A stretch of DNA of 64,000 bases from Calliopum simillimum (lineage: Eukaryota; Arthropoda; Insecta; Diptera; Lauxaniidae), in contig OX638370.1 of assembly GCA_951812925.1 (NCBI GenBank), positions 81,140,004 to 81,204,003 of the forward strand, written 5' to 3'. This document shows, piece by piece, positions 46,844 through 58,904 of this stretch. Within the stretch, counting starts at the first letter, position 1. Each line of letters opens with the position of its first letter. Position numbers and translations under genes: made by a program. The notes below the pieces were generated by a model. It was not told where the DNA came from, made no database searches, and saw only the letters and a program-made list of their open reading frames with translations.

Positions 46844-47242
46844 ATCCAAAAAGTAGTTTTAAAGTTTCACAGTAGTGAAATTTCGAAAATAGGTTTGTTG
46901 CGTATTTTAGCTAAAAAAAAACAATATATTTCTAAGGTTAAGTATTAGATATTCATTCCCAGTATTTTTGAGATCTTATTAAAATAAAAACTGCATCAAG
47001 CCGAGGTTTTTCAAAAAATGATTTGGTTTTTATTTAATTACGATCTCAGAAATACTTGGAGTGAATCGTACGACATCTCAAATTTTTCACCTTAAGTCAA
47101 GGTTTAGAAAAATAATTATAATACTAATAATAATCTGATACTTAACATTAGACATATGTTGTTTTTTTTAGCTAAAATAGGCAAAAAAAACGAATTTTCG
47201 AAATTTCACCCCACTGTAAAACTTTAAAACCACTTTTTGGAT
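46844..47242. mobile_element. Foldback MITE, about 110-bp arms
   Basis: ATCCAAAAAGTAGTTTTAAA on the left is mirrored at the right end (complement ATCCAAAAAGTGGTTTTAAA). The match continues through GTGAAATTTCGAAAAT, TATTTTAGCTAAAAAAAA and TTAAGTAT. The centre is near 47040. It lies about 535 bp upstream of exon A. Confidence 0.8.
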
Positions 47243-48467
47243 GAAATAAGGAAAAGTTTTTACAAAACATTAACCTATTTTATCCTGATTTTGTGGGTCT
47301 GTTTGACTTCTTTTCCAAAAAAAAACCGGTTTTAATGGGTTAAAATACTACACCTTATATTTTCCGGAAAATTTCATTGGGGGTCACCGAAGTCGAGAAA
47401 TGCATAAAACCTAAGAATAATACGTTAAAAAATTTTATTTAACATGAAATTTGTGTGGTCTTTATTGATATCGACGAGTTTTTGGCCTTCGAGGTGAGTT
47501 TTCGACTTCTTAGTGTTCGGCAGCTATTAGTGAAATTTTATTGCAAACATATATTGATCCATTATTCCCCCGTTTTAGGGGTATTTTTTGTTCCTTTTTG
47601 AGAAATGGTCAAAACTGTTTCATATGTGGGGGATGTAGGGGATGTAGGGGGTTAAAGTTTTCTACAAAAATATTCCCCTTAATATCCTCCATAAGTTTTC
47701 AGAAGTCATGATATATTTCAGATGTTAGGATCGTAAAATTTAGTGTGTTGACTCAACACATGTATAGAAAACTTCAAAGAAAATCCGAAAGACACATATA
47801 AGTTATTTTTAGCCATATTTTCAGAATATATTAGAAGTATTCACGATATAGAGTAACGTCCTGAGTAACAGAGTAGCAGTGCACAACCACAACAACAAAA
47901 TATACGTAAATTACTCAGTTACTCTGTTTTTTTATTTAATTTTGTCAAACGGTGTTATCTTCAGAATTTAATACGCCTACGAAGCTTTTGGGAGGTGATA
48001 GAACAGACCTAGACTAACAATTAATTGCACTTGGAGGTGGTTTAAAATGTACCCCTGAGGAGCTATTGGGTTTAAACTGATTTTCTGACTTGTTTCAGAA
48101 AAAAAATTTTCTTGGATCACTCTATCGTTCTAGAGCAAATACTACCATCGCAAAGTTTTAGCTAATTGCAAGAGCTTTTAGGTAATGTATATGGTTTATA
48201 GGGTTTAAAAGTATTTCGCAAAGTTCTGGACCTTTAAATTTGATATTTTAATTTTTTTCTCCATTTTTTGACTTTGGCGGCCATTTTAGTATGAAATAGG
48301 TCCTCTTAACAAATTTTTTTTAATTTTATTTAAAATTCTCTTTTAATTTGCTTTGTAGAACATATGTCTTACCAATTTGTTAGTTTGAGGTCAGAATAAA
48401 ATTCGTTTTAATAACAATCAGAAAGCGAGCACTTCATACTCTACGTGGGCTGCTATACGAGTATATA
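47243..48467. other. Sequence with no gene seen
   Basis: A degenerate copy of the AACCCATT...AATGGGTT unit seen at 38130-38595 lies near 47268-47345. A triple GGGGATGTA phrase lies near 47630-47650. Confidence 0.45.
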
Positions 48468-48469
48468 TA

Positions 48470-49154
48470 ACTGGCCTAGGCAACACTAATGGCAACACCA
48501 TAACAAAGTTTGACATTTTTTAGCATAAACGTACTCACAACGTTTTGATGTACAAGTGCTTTTTGTTTTATTTACAGTGAGTTAAGAAAATCAATTTTTC
48601 CATTGAAAACTTAGCCGATTGTTGAATTATGGGGCTTCCAATGAGAACAAACGTTTTTTACAACTAAGTGTTCATGCAAAATCAAATGTATTGGATTGGA
48701 ACTAATGCCCAAGGATGCCTCTATCTCACGGTATGTCACATGATGATCTTGCATTATCAGTACGCGCACGGCATCAATGTTCTCTGGCACAACGGCCGTT
48801 TTTGGTCAACCTTCACGGAATTCGTCTTTGAGCGAGCGTCGGCCACGATTGAATTCATTAAACCACATTTACACAGTGCTATAGGAGGGTGCTTCATCGC
48901 CATACAAAGATTTAAGTTCATCAATGCACTCTTATCGTGATAATCCACGTCGAAAGTTGTGGAAAATGATCGCACGAAAATGTTTACGAGTTAATTCCAT
49001 TTTTTTGCCAAATTGATTTTTTCAAGTCACTGTAAACAACACAAATGATGGTCGTACGTCTAAACGTTCTGAGTACGTTTATGCTAAAAAATGTCAAACT
49101 GTATCATGGTGTTGCCAGATTTCAGCTATTGACATTAGTGTTGCCTAGACCAGT
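48470..49154 (-). mobile_element. Mariner element (rosa-type), internally deleted
   Basis: ACTGGCCTAGGCAACACTAA on the left and the complement of the right end ACTGGTCTAGGCAACACTAA start long inverted repeats that reach GTTTGACATTTTTTAGCATA and ACGTACTCA; the right arm has about 17 extra bases. TA flanks both ends (48468-48469, 49155-49156). Only the transposase N-terminus is left inside. Confidence 0.88.
48611..49000 (-). pseudogene. Mariner transposase N-terminal relic (rosa / DD41D-like)
   Basis: From the ATG at 49000 the minus strand reads MELTRKHFRAIIFHNFRRGL, CIDELKSLYGDEAPSYSTV, WFNEFNRGRRSLKDEFREG, AVVPENIDAVRVLIMQDHHV and YREIEASLGISS. This is the paired helix-turn-helix DNA-binding part, close to the rosa-type mariners described from tephritid flies. 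Three in-frame stops interrupt it (after LSR, STV and REG). The reading stops at 48611, before any catalytic Asp. The DD41D label is inferred from the N-terminal match, since the catalytic domain is absent. Confidence 0.87.
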
Positions 49155-49192
49155 TATTTATATGTATGTATGTATGTATTCTCCTTTAACTC

Positions 49193-49371
49193 CTAGGAGG
49201 AGCATAGGGCCAATATGAAATCTCTCCATTTGTCACGATCCCTTGCGATGACTTTGATCTCTTGCCACGATTTTCCCGATTCTTGGATTTCCTTTTCCAA
49301 CGACCTTTTCCAGTTGGTTTTGAGTCTACCACGTCCTCTACTGCCTTGTGGATTCCACTCAATGACGTTAA
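49193..49371 (-). pseudogene. Non-LTR retrotransposon C-terminal tail (RTE-like)
   Basis: The minus strand reads IEWNPQGSRGRGRLKTNWKR, EKEIQESGKSWQEIKVIARD and KWRDFILALCSS before a stop. This is the tail found in many endonuclease/reverse-transcriptase polyproteins of insects (W-xP-xG-xR-xRGRP, GxSWxE, DRxxWR). After the stop come about 20 bases and a (ATAC)n tract at about 49162-49180, which may be the element's 3' microsatellite end. The rest of the polyprotein is missing, as in ordinary 5' truncation. It abuts the mariner at 48470-49154. Confidence 0.8.
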
Positions 49372-52180
49372 AAAAATTTTTTTCTAAAATTAAGTAAAAA
49401 AAAAAAAAACAATTTACACTTGTTCCCTGGATGATTCTAAGCATTTTATGCCATGGGCACTTTTTTGTAAGATGCCTCCCTCTTGAGTAAAAAGCGTTTT
49501 GCCTTTCACAGGGCTGCATTACTATGTTTCAAACGTTATGTCATCGAGCCTGCTGGCCGAAAAGTGTCTTAACATATCTTGTCTTGAAGGTTTTGAAGAG
49601 CTCTTTTGAATGAGATCTTGTAAATTAAAAAATGTTCATTTCGTTTAAAGCACGATGACTTTTTTCTTTGAAAAACCGTAAAATTTCGCCTTCTTAGGGC
49701 AGTTTTTCGTTTTTTAAGAAGTGTAAAATTTTTTTTGTCAAAATTACAACATAGGTTTTAAAGTTTATTAAAAAACAAACAAAATTAATGTTTTTAAGTT
49801 ACTCTAAAACAAATTTTTCAAATTGTTTGACAACATTTTATAATTAATGCGAAAAAAAAAATAATAAAAATATATTTCTGCTTTGAGCCACCTTTAAATA
49901 TGAATTTAAAAATCTGAAAATTTTTTTGGGATATTCTGTCATGATGTAGATCGTGATGCCAAAGTAGATCTTGGAAATTCGAAAAATTTTTTTTTTTTGA
50001 ACAGCCCTAATGTATATAAATTATAAAAAATAAGAGGTTACTTTCGTTTGAACATTAATTTTTATCAGCACCACCAATGGGTACTATGGCGATATCTAAG
50101 CTCCTTTTGATGGATTCACCTGCACATTGATTTCAAAAATGAGTCCCGCTGACAACTTATGTCTTTATAATTTTTGTATAACGAAAAGTCACTTTTTTTG
50201 AAATTTTACCAGGGGTTCCATGAACCAGTCATCGGGTATGTGTTCTTCTTTAAAATTTGTTAAATTTGTTAATGAGGCAAGATCCTGAGATTTTCATTTC
50301 TGGAAAAGAAGTATGGCAAATTCTTACAGGTATAATTGGACAGATGATGGTCTCCATACAATAAATCGGTTATCTGGCCATCTGTAATAGTTAACCGTTT
50401 TTTTTTTTTTGCATTTTTATTTCTGCTTGTTCGATTGTATTTGAATTTGTTGCCTATATTCGTATGTATATGCTATTGTATTTCATAAACTTTACGCAGA
50501 TTGTGATCCTTTTTGGGCGTTGGCTGTAAGGTCGATGAAAATTTTACATTTGGTTTTCTGGCGCAAAGTTATTACTTCCTTGTTTCGAAAGTTTATATGC
50601 ATCTGTAGGATTCGAAGTGATACCATTTACTATCATTTGAGCTCAAAGTTTTGTGCTGCTAAGGCTTCTTTACTATATGAAAGGCGTTTTTCCCGAGGAT
50701 AGGCGTACTAGAAATTGCTACTATTTGGTGTCGATTTTTCGCGTGATTTGCACATTTCCGAGAAACCCATTAGACTAATATTTAATTCTCAATGATCTCT
50801 GTATGCAATCTGGGTGTCTACAAGACTATGTAGGTAATAAAGACAGATATAAATCTACTTAAATAGTCTGTGATGAAATGATGCTGTAGGTGTAGAATTT
50901 GTCAAAAGATATAACACTTCTAATTGGGTAAGCCGAATATGTTTCAACAGATGTGTTTAGTTTTTAGCACTTTTTATGTACACACATTAAAGATTAATGT
51001 AAACTGTAAGTCAAACTGAGACAAGAAGAGCTTTTTTTAACAAAAAAAAAAAAAAAAAAAAAAAAACACAAAATACCAAACTAGCAAAATTTCTTTTGAT
51101 AGATGATAAAATCTTAAAGATAAACAATAGAATTCACAACAATATGAGCGTTTACCAAACAAAGACTGTCAACGTTCATACCACGAAAATAAGAAATAAA
51201 ACTTAATTATTGCAGATTATTTACCAAGCTATGAAAAAAAAAAAAAAAAAACGAGAAAACCGATGCAGAGCAATGAACAGCAAAAGGACAAAAGGATACG
51301 AGTAATAACTTAATAAAAATTTACAAGCTCACACACATGACACATATGGGAAAAACTAAGACAAAATACGATGTGGAAAAAAACAAAAATTCACGCCATA
51401 AATAATAAAGTAGTTGAGTAGTAAAAAAAGGCATAGAGACCGTGGACAAATATTTGCTGAAGAATATCGCGGCGAGAATATTTTATAAGTTAAATTCATA
51501 ATATTCACTGTCATGGTATAAAACGAGCAAAAAAATCTAAAAAGAAAATACGCCAAATGAAAAAGTTTGGTGTGATCGATTTGGCTCATATTTGGCAATG
51601 TTGTAGTACCGATGTGTGGCAGATTGATATGCGCTAGTATTATTTGTTGTTAAAATTTGGGGTCTCGAAATACGCGATTTTTGATAATTGTCGCTATTCT
51701 TGAATCAATTCTTTCGATTTTTCTAAACTATTTTTCTACTTTCATTGATATTTTTCTTAAAATTATTTCAAGTACCATTTTTGAAAGATATCGCAGTGTG
51801 TAGGTTTACCTATATTTCCTACATTCTATATAATATCAAACGCCTTAACGATACTTTTCTCTCTATAGCTAAGGATAAAAACAGTGAATAATAAAATGCG
51901 TCTGCAACAATAAAGTTAAAATGAGCAAAAGCTGAATTTTATATGGCAGACTATTTAAAGCAAAAAAGTGTTTCCACAATTCCATTTATCCTTCATTTTG
52001 GGCAAAAATTTTACGCGCATATTTTGTACGTAGCTGTCTTTCCATAGAAAATCAATCACACGCGCTATTGCACGCAACACATTAATCGCATTAAAATTTG
52101 TGCTTTTAAAGCTAAAAAATTAAATTTTTAAATTAAATGCTTATAATTTTCAGTAAAAAGAAAGTAGGTATGTATGAAAG
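49372..52180. other. AT-rich sequence, no gene seen
   Basis: Long A runs near 51043-51066 and 51235-51251. No exon, transposon end or tandem array of note was recognised. Confidence 0.45.
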
Positions 52181-52188
52181 ATATTTAT

Positions 52189-53784
52189 TAGCGTAGGCCA
52201 AATTGTATGGACGAAATTTTATCGACCTCGGCTACCCCCCTATGTGAAAGTTCATTCAATTCTATGAATATTTGCCCAAGGAACCATGCGTTCAAATTTA
52301 GTTCGGCGCATTTTTGGTCGAAAATTTTACCTTTTATTAATATTTTTTTTATTTTCATACTAAATTTTAAAAATTTTTATAGAGACAAAAATAATGTCAT
52401 TATATGATTTGACTGGTATTCTGTCAGTAATCAATTAAATTGGGTTCTGTTTACATAAAAAGTTTACTTGATAGTGTGGAATTAATGCTATATATTTAAA
52501 AATGTGATATGGGTCAAATAGCCGATTATTATGACCGACTCTCAAAATAAACGATTCATATTTTTGGATGAATTTTTTCAAACAAAACACCAACCTAGGC
52601 TGAAAGTTCATTCAATTTGATGAAAATTTGCCCAAGGAACCATACCTCTACGTTCAACTTTAGTTCGGCGCATTTTCAATTGAAAATTTTACCTTGCGTT
52701 TAATATTTATTTTTATGCTTAAGTAATTTAAAAATTCTCATAGAGACAAAAGTAATATCATAATATGTTTTGGCTGGTATTCTGTCAGTAATACATAAAA
52801 TTGGGTTTTGTTCTTACGAAAAGTTTACTTGATAGCGTGGAATTGATTAAATTTATTCCAAAAAATTATATCGGTCAAATAACCGATTTATTATAAACGA
52901 TTCATATTTTTACATGGATTTTTGGTATATTGTTCTGTAAAATTAAAAAAAGCGGCTAATTTATTTCCTAAAACTGCCACTAGATGTTGCGCCGGAAAAA
53001 AATGAGTGTCAGATTCGGCATCCTAGCATCCAAAACTGCTAAAGTTGGTGTTTCAATTGAAAAAATCCATGTAAAAATGTGACTCGTTTATTTTGAAATC
53101 GGTTATTTGACCGATGAAATTTTTTGGAATAAATATAATCAATTTCACGTTATCAAGTAAACTTTCGTAAAAACAGAACCCAATTTTATTGATTACTGAC
53201 AGAATACCAGCCAAAACATATTTTGATATTACTTTTGTCTCTATGAGAAGTTTAAAAATTAAGCATTAAAATAAATATTAAATGCATGGTAAAATTTTCA
53301 ATCGAAAATGCGCCGAACTAAAGTTGAACGTAGAGGTATGGTTTCTTGAGCAAATATTTATAGAATTGAATGAACTTTCAGCCTAGGTTGGTATTTTGTT
53401 TGAAAAAATTCATCCAAAAATATGAATCGTTTATTTTGAAAGTCGGTCATAATAATCGGCTATTTGACCCATATCACATTTTTAAATATATAGCATTAAT
53501 TCTACACTATCAAGTAAACTTTTTATGTAAATAGAACCCAATTTAATTGATTACTGACAGAATACCAGCCAAATCATATAATGACATTATCTTTGTCATT
53601 GTTATTTTTTAAAATTTAGTATGAAAATAAAAAAAATATTAATAAAAGGTAAAATTTTCGACCAAAAATGCGCCGAACTAAAGTTGAACGCAGAGGTATA
53701 GTTCCTTGGGCAAATATTCATAGAATTAAATGAACTTTCACATAGGGGGGTAGCCGAAATCAGTTTTCAAATCGGCCCACCCTA
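52189..53784. mobile_element. Palindromic unit-repeat element, copy 2 (complete)
   Basis: It begins TAGCGTAGGCCAAATTG; the complement of its right end is TAGGGTGGGCCGATTTG. The flanks ATATTTAT (52181-52188) and ATATTTAT (53785-53792) are a perfect 8-bp target duplication. A unit of about 350 bp occurs as U1, U2, then inverted U2', U1', around a centre near 53000. Each unit carries ATTCAATT-TGAATATTTGCCCAAG-type text, AGTTCGGCGCATTTT and AGACAAAA(G/A)TAAT. No open frame suggests a transposase; the 8-bp duplication is compatible with hAT or P-type mobilisation. Confidence 0.92.
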
Positions 53785-53930
53785 ATATTTATATATGTAC
53801 AATACTCGTATAATATATATTGTATACATAATTTAAATTTCTTGGAAAAAATTCTTGATAAAGCGCATTAAAAATGCAAATGACATTTATTATTATTACA
53901 ATCATACGCCATGTTGCACTTGCAAATATT

Positions 53931-54085
53931 CCATACCCTACACACAGGATGAACGTATTGTGTCCTTTCATTTTAAATGCATACGGAGTGTGCTTGGTAG
54001 GTGGAGAAAAGTATACACTTATACTCTTAATACGTATCACCTGAGTCGATTCAACTATCATCCATCTGTATGTCTGTGAAAATCA
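53931..54085 (+). mobile_element. Mini-me-like fragment E
   Basis: CATACCCTACACACAGGATG resembles the terminal hairpin block. GAAAAGTATACACTTATACTC and ATCACCTGAGTCGATTCAAC follow in the order seen in full copies, then CATCTGTATGTCTGTGAAAA. The tetranucleotide tract is very short. A diverged copy. Confidence 0.65.
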
Positions 54086-54874
54086 AGATTATCGAAAAAT
54101 GATATTACATAGATAATTTCATGCATTTCATGAGGGCTTGAAAATTAACCAAATCGAATCAGAGCGGACCCAACGTATACACATACGTATAAGTACATTT
54201 AAAAGCAGTTAAAACACTGTAAGCAGAGCTTGACTCTTTTTCTCAAAAACTGGGCTAAAGTAGAGTTAGTTTGAAATTGAAATTGAATTTATTGAGCCTT
54301 TTTTTTCCATCTTAACAAAATTGAAATACATTCATTTGTTTCATTTTGATAGAGTTAGTTTGGGTAATGTGGACTACACGGGTAATTTGGATCACCCTTT
54401 TCTTTGCCATATTAAGGACTGCGTAACTCTCGGATTACTTATACATACATATTTAAACTAATATAACTAATATATATGTTTTAAGCTTCTCGACTTTTTT
54501 ATCAGCTCCTAGCATGCGAGGTCAAGTTGAGTTAGTTGACTTTTGGTACGGTATGTTTAGCTTAATGCTTTTCTCAGAACTCTGTTTTCTAAAATTTACA
54601 TAACTTTAATGCAATCGTGTTTTCTTTTGAGCAAAAACAACAAAATAAAACGGTACACTTAAGAAAAACAGATTGAACCTAAACAAAAATAATCATTTTC
54701 GATATAATTTTGGTGCTGAATCCGAATTTTTAAGAAATGGTAAACAAATAATTTTCAAAATTGTTTTATTTTGTTGTCTTGCTAAAAACAAATCGACAGA
54801 TCTCAGAAACTGTTTGACGCATAGGAATGATATTTGGCACATATATAAAAAGCTCTAAGCCAAATAGCACATCC
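54086..54874. other. AT-rich sequence, no gene seen
   Basis: No supported exon. GGGTAATGTGGACTACACGG near 54363 faintly recalls pogo-like terminal text, but no partner end was found. Confidence 0.4.
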
Positions 54875-55250
54875 TAGAAAATGGGCGATCTATAGGCTAA
54901 AAAGTGGGAGGTGGTATGCCTCCCTAAAAAATATTTCGTTATATCTCTGGATCTTGACTTGACGCATACCTACTTAAAGTGCATGAGGAAAAATATTTTT
55001 CAGTGCAAAAATGGGCGGCGCCATGCCCCCAAAGAAATTAATTCATCACATCTCTGAAAATATTAAACGGACAAAAATGAGATTTAATATATGTATTAAG
55101 AATACTGGGACAAATAATATCCATAGGAAAAATGGGCGGTGTCAATCCCTTAAAAAAATATCGCTGAAACTATTTAGCGCATATAGAATTTCATCTTGAC
55201 ATTATACATCCTTTGATGCTCCACTCCTTGTAAAAGACAGGGTGTAGCAA
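54875..55250. repeat. Tandem repeat, three units of about 122 bp (inverted relative to 25580-25870)
   Basis: Units are marked by AAAATGGGCGGCGCCATGCCC-like text at about 54882, 55009 and 55129. This is the complement of the GGCGTGGCACCGCCCA phrase of the array at 25580-25870. It ends near GACAGGGTGTAGCAACGTAT, which recalls the terminal block of mini-me copies. Confidence 0.65.
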
Positions 55251-56724
55251 CGTATACCGGAAAACGCTAGTAGTATATAATTTTGTCATGTTGATTGTGA
55301 GATCGTGGAATACCCGATATAAGCATATACTTCAAAGAGATTATTTCGATATTAAAATTTTACATCGTATGTACTTTATTGTCAGTATGATGTAGACATG
55401 GTATTTAATTTAAAGCAAGCCCAAAGAAGGCAGCGTTTTTTAATTAATATATAAGTATGTCACTTTTTATTGATTTCCCAAAATAAATTATCATAATTAA
55501 TGAAATGAATAATAAATGAATGTAAAAGAATTTTATTTTTAACAATTGCACTGCAAATAATGAAAGGTTAAAGTTTTGCTTTGCATAAGGGCGGTGAAAT
55601 GGTTTACATATGGGATTTAGCCTCTTTCTTATTATTCATTTTGCTTGATTCAACCCTTGTTTTTCCTTTTCTAACAAACTAAAAACAACATTTAGAATAT
55701 TAAAGCAACGTGTTTGCCAGGTTCAATAAAAATTTCTTGAAATATCAAAAAAAAAATACCATAACATGCAAAAATGTTAAATATTAAAATAATATGCTAA
55801 CATTTTTCCTATTAAGTTAACAGTTGTATCATGTTGAGTTTACATATTAGATGCAAAGTGACGCTTAAACATTGTAATTTAACAGTCGTGTTTCACTTGT
55901 TGAGGAACCATAAATACCAAAAAATCACCGAAATTGTATTAAATTACAGTTTTTAGATAAAAATCAAAAGAAAATCTTCTTATAAATTTAGCTGCTAAAT
56001 AAAACCAAAAATTTAAAATAATAACGCACTAATCCACGAACATTAATTTTGTTTTTTTTTTTTTGCTTCACTTAATATGTATAATTATTTTGGGACAATT
56101 TATCCGCCTGTTGCTACATTTACTCACATACCATGCAGCATAGTCATTAATAATGAGTTACATTAATTTAATCGCAGTCACCATAAAAGTTCAGAAAATT
56201 CCTTACAAATCTTATGAATCCATTTCAGTAACGCACCACGCAAAAAAGGAGAAAAAGTTGACTCCTTTTCTTGTAATTTTTCCTTGATATTGTTGTTGTT
56301 GTTACTAATTTCATAAAATTCTAATTCAATGAAAAATTGGGAATGAGCGCTTCAAATTTCTTGCCTTTGTATCAAGAGGGCGCCATTTCCTTTATATTTT
56401 GTTCTATTGCTTCTTCATTTACGTACTTTTATGCCTTTTGTACTCCCATTTGCTACTAAATTTAATCCCATTTTGTCACAGTGTTCTCTAATTGAGAGTA
56501 ATAGAATATTGTAACGCATAAAATTTATAAGAAATCAAAGTATGGCAGCAATTTGGGGTGTTCATGCAACATGACTTTAGTGAGTCTTATTTTTCTGACA
56601 TTTTACGCAATAAGGTTACGAGCAGAAAAACATCGATATTTTGTCAAAAATTTTAAGCTATGGTGCGTTTTTTCGTGGGGGTGATTTAAAAAAGTAGTCA
56701 AAATTCAATTTATAGAAATAATAT
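55251..56724. other. AT-rich sequence, no gene seen
   Basis: No exon, repeat or transposon end was recognised. Confidence 0.45.
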
Positions 56725-56726
56725 TA

Positions 56727-57911
56727 GGGGAAAGTGGGGTAAAGTGGGGAAATTTTTTTTTGAAGCTCCATAAAATGAACAAAACTTCTTATGTTTTTAT
56801 GTTTCAACTTCCTTTAATAAAGAAAATTAAATAAGCTATATTTTTGCCGAAGAAACGAACCGAAAATATGGATTTTCTGTTGAGTACGGTGCTTTGATCG
56901 AGGATGCCCAAAATGGCAAAAATTAAAAATTGTGGGGTAAAAACTAATACAAATGTTGGAAAAAAGTTCTAATATCTTTATTGTAAGTCAAAAAAGGTTC
57001 AAGGAACACACCCATAGGAGTAAGTATGAAAAAAAATAATGATTTTGCTGGAAAAAAATATATAAAATATATGAAACATCAAAGTCCGAGTCACAGTGTT
57101 AGTAATGAAAGAAGCTTGTAGTGAGATTAACGCATTTAAAGTGAAATGGGCGTTGACAATCCTTTAGGTTGCATTTGATGGTATTGTGTCTGGTCATGAT
57201 TTCGGGCATGAGTTCCATGCAAATGGTGCAAAAATCACGATCTTCATCTGAGTTAGAACTTCTTTGTTTCTTTTTTGACGCTTTCTTTGCTGGTGGTGCT
57301 TTTTTGCTCCTGGTACTCTATTTTTTGTGATTCGTTTCCCTCTTTCTTCCGTTTATTTGCTAAACGTTTCTCAGCTGCTTTTTGCAACTCGCTTAGCTTT
57401 TGCGGAGTGTTAACTCACAATTTAAATGTACAACACTTATTTGGATCATGAAATACATAGTATACCACGTTGACAAGTGGAGATCAGCAATCGTGAAATA
57501 ACATTTCCCACTTTACCCCATAATAAAAAATTTCCCACTTTACCCCGATACCACATTTTGCAAAAAATGTGAGCTTCATTCTTTCACTCTATGAATTACA
57601 CGGAATCCTTTTGCGTTATCAAAATTAAGACTACAAAGAATATTTTTGTGTACTTACAATCAGCTTATCACCAGAAACAGTAAAAATATCTATGCTTAAA
57701 AATTTCAAAATGAAATTTCAAAATCACTTAAAAATTTTACATGATTCCAGAGATCACAAAAATACGTATGCACGCATCGCTATACCATAAAGATTTGCTT
57801 ACGGTCATTGCAAGTTCATGTCAGAAGCGCATGACAGCTATACTTTGCTAGTTTGCCCGAAAAGGGGCATTTCCCACTTCACCCCACTTCCCACTTTACT
57901 CCACTTACCCC
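56727..57911 (-). mobile_element. Pogo-like element, TIR GGGGAAAGTGGGG type
   Basis: The left end GGGGAAAGTGGGGTAAAGTG and the complement of the right end GGGGTAAGTGGAGTAAAGTG form an inverted repeat. TA lies directly left; on the right, TGTA follows, so the exact right boundary is uncertain by 2-4 bases. TTTCCCACTTTACCCC occurs internally at about 57506-57522 and 57531-57546. A minus-strand C-terminal relic lies at 57075-57415. Confidence 0.8.
57075..57415 (-). pseudogene. Pogo-like C-terminus with decayed PHD-type finger
   Basis: The minus strand first reads TPQKLSELQKAAEKRLANKR, then after a frameshift SSNSDEDRDFCTICMELMPE, NTIKCNLKDCQRPFHFKCVN, LTTSFFHY, a stop, and HCDSD. It aligns by eye with the intact frame at 42118-42573 (SSDEDVDQDFCIIC...HLKCVNLTKSYYVCPNCDSD). 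One cysteine of the last pair is lost and the second zinc pair is spaced C-x4-C. It is clearly a pseudogene. Confidence 0.72.
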
Positions 57912-57913
57912 TG

Positions 57914-58528
57914 TATACTTTACGTTGCATTTTCGATCATGAAAGATTCATCTAGGAATCGTTTACGTAGTATGTACTTGTCTCAAATATAACTTATCAT
58001 ATCAGAGAACGTTTGTTTTAATTTCATGGAATGGTGGATTTGAATGGTAGGTTGGTATTTTCCAACTTTCTCATTATTTTCTGATATTTGTCAATCAGTA
58101 TCAAATTTAACAAAGTTCTTTGCGACTTCCTGACTTTTTCAATGTTTTTTCTCATTTTTCGAAATTTTTAGATTTATTTAAACTTTTTCGCAGTTTTCCG
58201 ATATGTGCCAATCTGTATCAAATCATTCGATGTTTAACAATAAGTGTTGATGTTTTTTGGTACTGGTCGAAGTTTCTTTACTTGTCCATTTACAATCATT
58301 TTTTGACCAATTTTTGGCCGCTATGTGATTAATCGAACAGTAAAATTGTCCATTTTTAATAATTTTTTAAACTATGAAGGTGAATGATATCAGAAAGATA
58401 GTTTTACCATATATTACTTTGATCTTTTGGCTATTCAATAAAATCTACTATTTAGCCCTTCCTCACCATCCTCTAGTAGTTTGAGGGGGTGCTTGAAAAA
58501 TACCTTGTCGATTATTTAAAGTATAAAA
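57914..58528. other. AT-rich sequence, no gene seen
   Basis: CAATC(A/T)GTATCAAAT recurs near 58093 and 58209. No exon is supported. Confidence 0.4.
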
Positions 58529-58667
58529 TCTGTGGTAGGAAGGAAAAACTGCTTAAGTCGATATTCGATAAAAAAGCAAAGCAACATAAATTCTATACAT
58601 AAAAAATAATTTAAATTGCTTTGCTTTCTAATCAAAAATCGACTTAAGCAAAAACTGCTGCCACAGA
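58529..58667. mobile_element. Hairpin MITE, about 140 bp
   Basis: TCTGTGGTAG...ACTGCTTAAGTCGAT...AAAGCAAAGCAA on the left pairs with the complement of the right end (TCTGTGGCAG...TTGCTTAAGTCGAT...AAAGCAAAGCAA). The arms are about 55-60 bp with a short AT-rich centre. Noncoding. Confidence 0.75.
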
Positions 58668-58904
58668 AATAATGACAATGAAATAAATTAATGATGAGGT
58701 TTTAGTTTCAAACTATCATTTTCAATTCAAAAATCAACACCTGTCAATATCTGACAGGCCCAGATATGAGTCAAAGTTAGTGATCGATTAATCGAACGTT
58801 GGCCGTTGGCCCATACCACAAGATCCTATACAAATACGACCAAACGTGGTTGGTGAACACCTCATAATCTGCCAGCCGAAAGTTAAATATTGTCGATGAC
58901 AGTT

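Noticed and set aside
54360..54410. GGGTAATGTGGACTACACGGG as a pogo-like terminus
   Set aside because: No inverted partner was found within several kilobases and there is no coding relic nearby.
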